The notes under the pieces are model-generated. The model worked only from the letters and a program-made list of their open reading frames with translations, was not told where the DNA came from and ran no database searches. Shown in pieces: positions 31,974 through 38,837 of a stretch of 42,382 nt of DNA. How positions within the stretch are numbered: the stretch's first letter is position 1; each line of letters opens with the position of its first letter. The position numbers and the translations under genes were made by a program. Source of the stretch: Chloroflexota bacterium (GTDB taxonomy: Bacteria; Chloroflexota; Chloroflexia; Chloroflexales; Roseiflexaceae); contig JACAEQ010000073.1 of the NCBI GenBank assembly GCA_013388755.1, positions 1 to 42,382 on the forward strand, given 5' to 3'.

Positions 31974-33380
31974 TCAGCGGAGCAAGCCCGTCAGATCGTC
32001 GCACAACCTGAGCAGATGGCTACGGTGCGGTTCGGCAAGCACCTCGAGTTCGGGGCGCACCTCGCGCTGCAGAAAGGTGTGCGCTTCGCGTTTCTTCCCA
32101 CCTTCGATGAGTGCACCGGTCTCCGCCACACGATCAGCGAGCGCAACCGGTGCAACCTCCCGCCTTGCCAGGTGACGCAACGAATCAACGAGCACCTGCT
32201 GCAACTCCCACGGTCGCGACAATGCCAGCGTCCGTTCGTTGAACCCGAAACCCGTCACCGGTCTGCCACCCATGGTTCCTTCAAGCCGCGTCGGCCCTGA
32301 GAGATAATCCACCGGCATGCGATGGGCCGGCGCATGCGCCAGTGGCGTGGACGTGATTTCCAGATCCAGCGCAGGGACGCGCAACCGGTAGGCATCGAAA
32401 AAATACCGCACATCATGACGCGCGCCAAACGCGTGTTGCACCGGCGCATACAACGGTATCACGTACCCTTCATCGCGGCAATAGCTCAGTACATCAATGT
32501 GGTATTCATCGGTGAACGATGTGCGCCCGTCAGGATCGGTGATGGTCAGGCCACTGAACGGTACGATGCGGTTGCGCTCATGGCGCGCGAAATGGCGCCA
32601 TAAACTGAACTCCCAGCCGTTATCGAGCGACAATTGCGACCAGTGATGACCATAGCGGTCAGCAAGCGCACCGGCACGCGAGCCGACATAGTGTGGGAAC
32701 CACTGCCGGTCGAGCCAGCCGATGGCGCCGGAAACTGGCTCGTCCGCGCCACGCCAGCGGAGCGACCCGCGATAGCGCAGACTCTGGAAATATGAATATG
32801 TGTCAGGCTGGCCCATCACCGTGATGGTGCCATCGTACGCCGCGCCTCCGACCGGTTGCGGCGGTTTGACGGCATCCACGACCAGATTGAGTGCCACCGG
32901 CCTGCCATAACTATCGTGGCCATGCAGATCGAGCGTATAGCCGAACGGCACGAGCGCGCCTGCCTGGTCACGACGCGCCATCAGGCGACTCATCCAGCCC
33001 GGCGAGTCCCACCCGACCCCGAGGGCACCGCGGGTTATCGTGAGCCGCCGGCCCAGCCAGCGCCAGGGCGGCAGGTCATATGAGGCGCGCGTCATATAAC
33101 CGCCGCTTGCCAGGTCGAAGAGCGCTGCAATATGCATATCCATGCCGAGCGCGCGCACCGGGCCCGACAATTGTGCGAAGATGATCAGAAAGGCAAATTG
33201 CCGCCCGCTCCGTTCGCCCCGAACAATACCTGAAGCATAGTAGGTATCGCTTGTCACGTCCTGATGGCCTTCCGCCTCTGGAAAGCGCATCGCAGGATTG
33301 CCGGGAGCCGGCGTGTAGGGATACACGCGCCATGCGTCGTCACCTTCAACCACGAGAGGATGCAATTCACGCTCAGCCAT
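31974..33380 (-). CDS. CrtC/AttH-type lipocalin-like hydratase (carotenoid 1,2-hydratase-like)
   Basis: This 468-residue product resembles the two-domain lipocalin-like family that includes carotenoid 1,2-hydratase CrtC and AttH. Signals are YYASGIVRGERSGRQFAFLI near residue 47, the segment SGAIGWLDRQWFPHYVGSR (about 215-233, compare G-x-AWLDRxWG in the family), the domain-two strand DEYHIDVLSYC and many aromatic residues. CrtC adds water to the 1,2 double bond of acyclic carotenoids or gamma-carotene ends; Chloroflexus-type phototrophs hydroxylate their carotenoids this way. Here no other carotenoid gene is near, so the substrate is open. The ATG at 33380 (MAERELH) is preceded by GAGG with good spacing. 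It is the last gene after the SulP and GlpX-like genes (15-bp gap). Confidence 0.7.
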   Translation of the reverse strand: MAERELHPLVVEGDDAWRVYPYTPAPGNPAMRFPEAEGHQDVTSDTYYASGIVRGERSGRQFAFLIIFAQLSGPVRALGMDMHIAALFDLASGGYMTRASYDLPPWRWLGRRLTITRGALGVGWDSPGWMSRLMARRDQAGALVPFGYTLDLHGHDSYGRPVALNLVVDAVKPPQPVGGAAYDGTITVMGQPDTYSYFQSLRYRGSLRWRGADEPVSGAIGWLDRQWFPHYVGSRAGALADRYGHHWSQLSLDNGWEFSLWRHFARHERNRIVPFSGLTITDPDGRTSFTDEYHIDVLSYCRDEGYVIPLYAPVQHAFGARHDVRYFFDAYRLRVPALDLEITSTPLAHAPAHRMPVDYLSGPTRLEGTMGGRPVTGFGFNERTLALSRPWELQQVLVDSLRHLARREVAPVALADRVAETGALIEGGKKREAHTFLQREVRPELEVLAEPHRSHLLRLCDDLTGLLR

Positions 33381-33395
33381 GATCACCTCAATCGT

Positions 33396-34412
33396 TCAAC
33401 CTTCAACGTTCCCCCGTTCCACCTGCTCACGTTCGACACCATGGACATCCGGCAGCAGGTGCTCTGCATAGATCAAGCGGCGTGTACGCGTTTCGCAGCG
33501 CAGAATAAGTGAATTGGTCTCGGCGCGATCGCGCTGGTAGCGGACCCCGTGGAGCAGGAGCCCATCGGTAATGCCGGTGGCAACGAAGAAGACCTCATCG
33601 CTGGCCACCATATCGGCGCATGTCAGTACCCGCCGCACATCGAGATCACTGCTGGCAACGGCCTGTCGTTCCGCCTCGCTCTGTGGCGCCAGCCGGGCCA
33701 GCATCGCTCCGCCAAGTGATCGTACCGCACAGGCCGCAATAATCCCTTCAGCGGCACCGCCAATGCCCATCATCACATCCACCGGCCCGCCAGGCATTGC
33801 CGCAAGCACCGCACCTGCAATATCACCGTCATCGGCCAGCATCACCCGCGCGCCCGCCGTACGAATCTCGGCAACCAGGTCAGCATGGCGCGGTCGATCG
33901 AGTACAAACACCACCAGGTCACGGATTTCCTTGCCGAGGACACGGGCAATCAGCGCTAGCGTCCACCCGGCGGGTGCACCAAGACACTCCGGCACCAGTG
34001 CGCCGGCTGTCTCACGGCTGACGACCAGCTTTTCCATATATGCCGCCGGCGTCGGCGACCAGAGTGCTCCCCGTGGTGCAATCGCAGCGACTGCGATCGC
34101 CCCGGAGCGACCCTGTGCCAGCAGCCGCAACCCATCAACCGGGTCAACCACCACATCAACCGGCGGCCCACCACGACCGACCAGGCGCCCGCTCACCAGC
34201 CCGGATTGAACGGTCAGGCGGGTTTCTTCGCCCACGACGATCCGCCCGTCGAGATCGAGCAGATCAAGTGCGGCGGCCATCGCCTGTTCCGCCGCGCCAT
34301 TGGCCGCATCACGCCGGCCAAGGCCCATCCAGCGACCGGCGCTTATCGCCGCAGCCTCGGTTGCACGCACCAGATCGAGACCCATGTTCCGGTTGAGCCG
34401 TGAACTTCCCAT
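33396..34412 (-). CDS. glpX: GlpX-family (class II fructose-1,6-bisphosphatase-like) protein, divergent
   Basis: The 338-residue product aligns throughout with GlpX: it starts RNMGLDLVRATEAAAISAGR, has the Tyr in AAYMEKLVVS, the GIGGAAEGIIAACAVRSL segment and VFFVATGITDGLLLHGV. GlpX removes the 1-phosphate from fructose 1,6-bisphosphate in gluconeogenesis with Mg or Mn. Against E. coli GlpX (from memory), active-site positions differ: Lys29 is Arg34, Asp33 is Asn38, the GEGExDEAP stretch is GEETRLTVQ, and DPIEGT is DPVDGL (Glu88 to Asp, Thr90 to Leu). Glu57, Asp85, Tyr119 and Glu213 equivalents are kept. Activity or substrate may thus have changed. The start at 34412 follows AGGGGG; the gene lies eight bases after the SulP stop. 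Confidence 0.85.
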   Translation of the reverse strand: MGSSRLNRNMGLDLVRATEAAAISAGRWMGLGRRDAANGAAEQAMAAALDLLDLDGRIVVGEETRLTVQSGLVSGRLVGRGGPPVDVVVDPVDGLRLLAQGRSGAIAVAAIAPRGALWSPTPAAYMEKLVVSRETAGALVPECLGAPAGWTLALIARVLGKEIRDLVVFVLDRPRHADLVAEIRTAGARVMLADDGDIAGAVLAAMPGGPVDVMMGIGGAAEGIIAACAVRSLGGAMLARLAPQSEAERQAVASSDLDVRRVLTCADMVASDEVFFVATGITDGLLLHGVRYQRDRAETNSLILRCETRTRRLIYAEHLLPDVHGVEREQVERGNVEG

Positions 34413-34420
34413 GACGCCCC

Positions 34421-36541
34421 CTACTCGATCGCTACCAGGAGATCGCTTGCTTCCCAGGCCAGCATGCCACCACGTACCACCACGATCCCCGTGTATCCAC
34501 GCCTGACAAGCCACGCGGCAGCCCGTGCGCTGCGCCTGCCACTCCGGCAGACCAGCACCAGCGGACGTTCAGCGGGCAACTGCTCAGGACGGGTCAGCAG
34601 TTCGGGTAGCGGTAGCAACCTGGCCCGTGGGATATGGCCCTGGTGATATTCGCGCGGTTCGCGCACATCTACGATGTGCAGGGGCACACCGGTATGGATT
34701 TGCCGCCACAACTCGCGCGGTTCAATTGTCGGCGCCGGGCGCGCCTCGATATCTGCCGGCATCAGCGGGATCATCTCCCCGGTGAGGGTGCGTTTTGGCA
34801 GGTTCTGGCATTCGCGGAACGCGCGCACTTCACATTCATAGATACAGACGGCTGGATCGAGTACCCGGTGGAACAGGTGATCGATCGCATGATCCTCGTC
34901 GAGGAACCGATCCGCACCAAGATACTCCGTGAAGCCGGTAACATCCATCATCCGCCGTACCGGCTCACGCACGCGCACAAGATACAACTCACCGCCGCGA
35001 TCGCGGCACTGGCGGGCGATCATTTGCAGTGCCTTCACGCCGCTGATATCACAGTGCTGTACGCTATGCATGCGTAATAACACGAAACGCTGCGCCGGGT
35101 TCCGTGCCAGTAACGTGTTGATCTGCTCCTCGACGTGGTTCACCGCGCCGAAATAGAGGTCTCCGAGCAAATCAACCACCGCCAGTTGCGGGCAGGCCGG
35201 CTTCTGCGGCTGGTGCTCCCAGTGGCGAAAGTCGTCGTCGGGTAGAACACTCTGTACCCGTGGCGCGCTGGTGCGCAACAGGTAGGCGCCAAGCGACATG
35301 AGTACGCCGCTAATGATGGCAAACTGGAGCGGGACAAACAGCGTGGCCGCCAGGGTAATCAATGCAATTGTGCCGTCGCCGCGATCGGCGCGCCAGATGC
35401 GGCCAATCGCCCGGTAATCAACCATGCTCCACGCCGTGACCGCCAGCGCGCCGGCCAGCACCGGGCGCGGCAGGTGCGCCATCAATGGCGCGAGTGGGAA
35501 CATCGCCGCCAGAACAAAGACGCCGGAGAACGCATTCCCCATGCCCGTACGGGCGCCTGCCTGAAAACTCAGCGCCGACCGGTTGAACGAGCCCGAGCAG
35601 GGGTAACCCGAGAAAAACCCGGTACAGATATTCGCCAGCCCCTGACCGATGAACTCCTGGTTACTGTCAAGCCGCTGCTGCGAGTGCGTCGCAACGGCGC
35701 GCGCAATCGCCGATGCCTCGACCAGCCCGATGATCGCGACCGCCAGCGCGCCGTTGGCGAGCGCGCCGACCAGTTGCAGGTCGAACAGCGGCAACGCGGC
35801 AATCGGCGGCAATGACCGTGGTAACATGCCAAGAACGCGCACGCCGGTCGCTTCAAGTTGCAGGAACCATGCCAGCAGCGAGATGACCACCAGCACAATC
35901 AGGAGCGTCGGTAACCGGCGCCGCAGCCGCCCAAGTGCCGGAATGAGCACGATCGTTGCGAGACCAAGCAACAGGCTTTGCACGTGCGTGCTTCCCACCC
36001 GTTGAGCGCTCAGAATCACCGTCTCAACCAGACCGGCGCCAGCAGGGAGATCAAGCCGCAGAATGGGTGCAACCTGATTGGAGATAATCAGAATCCCTGC
36101 GCCCGCCGTAAATCCGACCGCCACCGAATCAGAGACGAAATTCACCAGCACACCCAGGCGTGCCAGGCCAAAGGCGAGGCGCATTGCCCCGGCAAGCACC
36201 GCCAGCAACCCGGCAGCCGCCATGAATGCTGGCGTCCCGGGCGATGCAATCGGTAACAGGACCGACAGTGTCAGCAGCGAGGCAGTATTGGTCGGCCCAC
36301 TATGCAGATGGCTTGACGATCCCCACAGCGCGCCGACAATCGCCGCCACGATCGCCGAGTATAGCCCCATCTCCGGCGGCAAACCGGCAAGCAGGGCAAA
36401 CGCCAGCGATTGTGGCAGCAACACCAGGCCGACTGTAACGCCGGCTACCACGTCGGCACGCAGTGTATCGAGCGTATAGCCGCGCAGCAGAAGCGCCGGG
36501 CGCGCCATGGTAACTGGAACCTTCTGCAGCGCGGCAAACAT
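34421..36541 (-). CDS. SulP-family anion transporter fused to STAS and rhodanese domains
   Basis: This 706-residue protein has three parts. Residues about 20-415 are the SulP/SLC26 membrane domain (AGVTVGLVLLPQSLAFALLA, GLYSAIVAAIVGALWGSS, GLANICTGFFSGYPCSGSFN). Residues about 450-565 are a STAS domain (LLGDLYFGAVNHVEEQINTL, HCDISGVKALQMI). After a Cys-containing linker (CIYECEVRAFRECQNLPK), residues about 605-700 form a rhodanese domain with its active-site Cys in VCRSGRRSARAA. SulP proteins carry sulfate, bicarbonate or other anions; a joined sulfurtransferase hints at sulfate or another sulfur compound, but this is inference. ATG 36541 is preceded by GAGG; the in-frame TTG 15 bases upstream is less likely. 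The GlpX-like and CrtC-like genes follow closely. Confidence 0.93.
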   Translation of the reverse strand: MFAALQKVPVTMARPALLLRGYTLDTLRADVVAGVTVGLVLLPQSLAFALLAGLPPEMGLYSAIVAAIVGALWGSSSHLHSGPTNTASLLTLSVLLPIASPGTPAFMAAAGLLAVLAGAMRLAFGLARLGVLVNFVSDSVAVGFTAGAGILIISNQVAPILRLDLPAGAGLVETVILSAQRVGSTHVQSLLLGLATIVLIPALGRLRRRLPTLLIVLVVISLLAWFLQLEATGVRVLGMLPRSLPPIAALPLFDLQLVGALANGALAVAIIGLVEASAIARAVATHSQQRLDSNQEFIGQGLANICTGFFSGYPCSGSFNRSALSFQAGARTGMGNAFSGVFVLAAMFPLAPLMAHLPRPVLAGALAVTAWSMVDYRAIGRIWRADRGDGTIALITLAATLFVPLQFAIISGVLMSLGAYLLRTSAPRVQSVLPDDDFRHWEHQPQKPACPQLAVVDLLGDLYFGAVNHVEEQINTLLARNPAQRFVLLRMHSVQHCDISGVKALQMIARQCRDRGGELYLVRVREPVRRMMDVTGFTEYLGADRFLDEDHAIDHLFHRVLDPAVCIYECEVRAFRECQNLPKRTLTGEMIPLMPADIEARPAPTIEPRELWRQIHTGVPLHIVDVREPREYHQGHIPRARLLPLPELLTRPEQLPAERPLVLVCRSGRRSARAAAWLVRRGYTGIVVVRGGMLAWEASDLLVAIE

Positions 36542-36681
36542 GGCGATCCTCGACAATCGCTCCGTCCGGAACAGTCAGCCACATGATACACATCCGCAAT
36601 CCGGCTGTCGAACGATCATTACACAGTCAGGATCGGGCTGGTGTGAACAAGCGAGAGCCGGGAGCCAATAGCGCACGATGC

Positions 36682-36948
36682 GAGCCTCTCCGAACAAGTA
36701 ACTGTTCACACCCGGGGTAATACACGCGCCTGGGAGCGAGGACGTCCCACCCTCGTCGCGTCTACGCGGGCAAGATGCCCGCGCTCCCGGGAGAAATGTG
36801 AACACGTACCCGAACAGCGCTACGCCGCCTGTCATTGCGCGGAGCGTCAGCGACCGCCTGCAGCGAGCGACGCGTGGCTGAAGCAATCTCTTCTCACGCC
36901 ACTCGATCGCTTCGCTGCGCTCGCCATGATAACTATTCGGACAGGCTC
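36682..36948. mobile_element. ITR-bounded, gene-free element
   Basis: GAGCCTCTCCGAACAA (36682-36697) and CTATTCGGACAGGCTC (36933-36948) are inverted repeats matching at 13 of 16 positions. They agree with the GAGCCTATCCGAATAA ends of the elements at the right edge of the window. There is no room for a transposase; the structure fits a non-autonomous (MITE-like) element mobilised by a transposase not in the window. I see no clear target duplication. Confidence 0.55.
36704..36803. repeat. 100-bp multi-hairpin repeat
   Basis: GTTCACA (36704-36710) pairs with TGTGAAC (36797-36803); inside, GGGAGCG (36732-36738) pairs with CGCTCCC (36782-36788). Within this are two hairpins, CGAGG/CCTCG (36737-36741 with 36751-36755) and GCGGGC-AAGAT-GCCCGC (36766-36782). 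The result is a branched fold. Repeats containing GGGCAAGATGCCCGCGCTCCC are familiar to me from many bacterial genomes. Confidence 0.65.
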
Positions 36949-36949
36949 T
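36816..36949. repeat. MITE-like palindromic repeat, copy 2
   Basis: Same orientation and nearly the same sequence as copy 1 (16914-17048): the block from TACGCCGCCTGTCATTGCG to GAAGCAATCTC has one mismatch in about 70 bp. It ends in TATTCGGACAGGCTCT, an end better preserved than in copy 1. Confidence 0.8.
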
Positions 36950-36951
36950 GC

Positions 36952-37764
36952 TCATGATCCAGTATGCATCCATGTGCGCCGGCCATCACTGATCCACTCG
37001 ATATCGCCATCCAGATCCTCATGGTAGAGCCTGGCGCCGCCAATCGCTCGCTCATGGTAGGTTTGCAGCACCGGCTGCGCAACGCGTTCGCCATCGCTGA
37101 ACACAATCACTGCAGGACGCAGCGATTCGACCAGCGGTACATGCGCATCACGCTGCCAGGGATACACCAGCAATGTTGCGCGGCGACCCACCGGGCGTTG
37201 TAGCATGGCAGGCGCAGCTGCGTGAGCAAAGACCACGCTGGTGCGCCCGTAGTCGAGGCACAGCAGGACGCCGCCAGCGCTCACATCAAGCACCCGCAGG
37301 ATCGCCCCATCCAGTTCGACACGTTGCCCGGGGTGCAGGCGTTGCAGCGACGAGCGCGCCATGACCAGCCGTTGCCGCCACGCATCAACGACCGCTCCTG
37401 AATCGGCATCCGGCGGCACGAGCGCGTGGTGGGGGGTGTAACGCTCCAGCGCCGCAACCTGCCCTGGCAGGCGCTGTGCATCGGCGACCGTGACGATCAC
37501 AAGATCAAGATCGCGCTGCCAGAATGGCATGCGCCGGCCCAGCGCCGCCACCAGCGCATCCGGATCGGAGCCACCGTCAATCAGGACAAAGCTGCCCCGC
37601 GGGGTCTGAATCAGCGCAGCATCGCCGGCCAGCGCCGGAAAAAAGACATGCAGGCGGCCATCAGGGCGCTGCACCAGGACAAGCCCCAGCAATGCCACAA
37701 GCATCAGCGCGAGCCGCGGCGCAACACGGTGCAGAAGCGGGGGAGGGGTAGAAGAATCGGCCAC
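36952..37764 (-). CDS. ComEC-like metallo-beta-lactamase-fold protein lacking metal ligands
   Basis: This 270-residue product has one N-terminal membrane span (residues 15-33, LALMLVALLGLVLV) and then resembles the C-terminal MBL domain of the DNA-uptake protein ComEC: LHVFFPALAGDAALIQTPRG followed by SFVLIDGGSDPDALVAAL corresponds to the family's FLDVGQGDAxLI...LIDGG. The next expected motif, LTHxDxDHxGGL, is here VTVADAQRLPGQV, so the metal-binding histidines are gone. AILRVLDVSAGGVLLCLDYG and SVVFAHAAAPAML match later strands without metal residues. The GTG start at 37764 is set by AGGAGG four bases upstream. The frame remains open further upstream with hydrophobic and basic residues, a possible trace of a larger ComEC. 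Function unknown, probably not catalytic as an MBL enzyme. Confidence 0.65.
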   Translation of the reverse strand: MADSSTPPPLLHRVAPRLALMLVALLGLVLVQRPDGRLHVFFPALAGDAALIQTPRGSFVLIDGGSDPDALVAALGRRMPFWQRDLDLVIVTVADAQRLPGQVAALERYTPHHALVPPDADSGAVVDAWRQRLVMARSSLQRLHPGQRVELDGAILRVLDVSAGGVLLCLDYGRTSVVFAHAAAPAMLQRPVGRRATLLVYPWQRDAHVPLVESLRPAVIVFSDGERVAQPVLQTYHERAIGGARLYHEDLDGDIEWISDGRRTWMHTGS

Positions 37765-37768
37765 GCGA

Positions 37769-37774
37769 CCTCCT
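37769..37774 (-). promoter_or_regulatory. Ribosome site that sets a GTG start
   Basis: AGGAGG on the minus strand lies four bases before GTG (37762-37764), and so favours a short protein with an N-terminal membrane span over the longer open frame starting at 37896. Confidence 0.7.
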
Positions 37775-37924
37775 GGACAACGCAGGTCGCGCAACCGCCT
37801 GCAGCGCCATGGTAACCGCAGCGCATTACCGGCATAGAACAGGAGCGCGTGAAAGCCTGGTGCGATTACAGATCGAGTGCGCCGCACCCCGTGCAACCTG
37901 TACGGCGCAACTGCGTAATATCAG

Positions 37925-37954
37925 TTGTACGCCGCTGCCTGTCCGTGCTAGAAT
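37925..37954 (+). promoter_or_regulatory. Likely promoter of pspA
   Basis: TTGTAC (37925-37930), 18 bp, TAGAAT (37949-37954). It lies about 70 bp upstream of the pspA start codon. It is a sigma-70-type promoter; I see no sigma-54 (GG-N10-GC) site as in enterobacterial psp operons. Confidence 0.6.
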
Positions 37955-38025
37955 GAACTCGCCGTGCGGCAAGCAGGCCGGCAAGGCTCGCCATGTCAGT
38001 GTTCGACAATAAGGAGGCACGGGAG

Positions 38026-38688
38026 ATGTCGATCTTCACCCGCATCCGCGACATTCTGAGCGCCAATGTCAACGCCATGCTCGACAACGCCGAAGATCCG
38101 GAGAAAATGGCCAACGAGTATCTGCGCCAGTTGAACAACGAGGAATACGAGGTCAAAACCAGCGTTGCAGCGGCGATGGCCGATGCCACCAAGCTGAATC
38201 GGATGGAAGCCCAGTACATGGCCGAGGCCGAGAGCTGGGATCGCAAGGCCGAGGCAGCGCTGCGCGCAGGCGACGAGGCGCTGGCGAAAGCGGCGCTGGC
38301 GCGCAAGGTTCAGGCCAACAAGCTCTACCACCAGTACGAGGAGCAATCGAACGCGCAGGAGGCGCAGGTTGAGCAATTGCAGCAGGCGCTGGTTCAGCTG
38401 CAAACACGCATTGCCGAGGTGCAGGCCAAGCGCGACCTGATCGTGGCCAAGAAGAACCGTGCTCAGACGCAGGAAGCTATTCAGCGCACGGTGCGTGGCG
38501 TCAGCCAGATCAGTGCGCTGGACAAGCTCGACCAGCTTGAGGATCGGGTTGATGACCGCCTGGATAAAGCCGAGGCCATGGCGAAACTGGAAGGCGACAC
38601 ACTGGAGAATAAGTTCCGTGATCTGGAACGCGATGCCGACGTCAATTCTGAACTTGAGGAACTGAAGAAGCGGCTCGGCCAGGGATAA
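38026..38688 (+). CDS. pspA: PspA/IM30 family membrane-remodelling protein
   Basis: This 220-residue protein is of the PspA/Vipp1 (bacterial ESCRT-III-like) family, which binds stressed membranes from the inner side and forms rods or rings. It begins with the amphipathic helix MSIFTRIRDILSANVNAML, followed by the family's DNAEDPEKMANEYLRQL, then long heptad-rich coiled coils (about residues 30-150). It ends with a helical region (EDRVDDRLDKAEAMAKLEGD, ELEELKKRLGQG). Gln- and Ala-rich helices and the absence of Cys fit the family. The ATG at 38026 is preceded by AAGGAGG at eight bases; the ATG at 37993 is less likely. The gene stands alone, with its own promoter and a strong hairpin downstream. 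Confidence 0.95.
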   Translation: MSIFTRIRDILSANVNAMLDNAEDPEKMANEYLRQLNNEEYEVKTSVAAAMADATKLNRMEAQYMAEAESWDRKAEAALRAGDEALAKAALARKVQANKLYHQYEEQSNAQEAQVEQLQQALVQLQTRIAEVQAKRDLIVAKKNRAQTQEAIQRTVRGVSQISALDKLDQLEDRVDDRLDKAEAMAKLEGDTLENKFRDLERDADVNSELEELKKRLGQG

Positions 38689-38747
38689 GACGGAGTGGAC
38701 CCTTTCGCCACGTGCGGTGCAGGGTTCTAGCAACGTGCCACAACCTT

Positions 38748-38764
38748 GCGCCCCGATGGGGGCA
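38748..38764 (+). terminator. Small hairpin after pspA
   Basis: GCCCC (38750-38754) pairs with GGGGC around a short GAT-containing loop, and ATTCATT follows. It could help end the pspA transcript ahead of the larger hairpin. Confidence 0.4.
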
Positions 38765-38771
38765 TTCATTG

Positions 38772-38804
38772 CCGGGCCACGGCGGCTGTGCTGCCGTGGC
38801 CCGG
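38772..38804. terminator. Bidirectional hairpin between pspA and glgP
   Basis: CCGGGCCACGGC (38772-38783) and GCCGTGGCCCGG (38793-38804) form a perfect 12-bp stem with a 9-nt loop between two convergent genes. It is a good factor for ending both transcripts; the T-runs of classical terminators are missing. Confidence 0.65.
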
Positions 38805-38837
38805 ACGTTCATCGCCGCACCGCCAGCGGCGCAGACG

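Larger units (their letters stand above)
36542..36951. other. Repeat-filled gap upstream of the SulP gene
   Basis: About 410 bp without a gene. Most of it is a composite of repeats: an ITR-bounded element (36682-36948) with a multi-hairpin repeat (36704-36803) and a copy of the MITE-like palindrome (36816-36949) inside. GTGTGAAC at 36641-36648 is the inverse of GTTCACAC at 36704-36711, so pairing extends past the left ITR. Confidence 0.65.
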
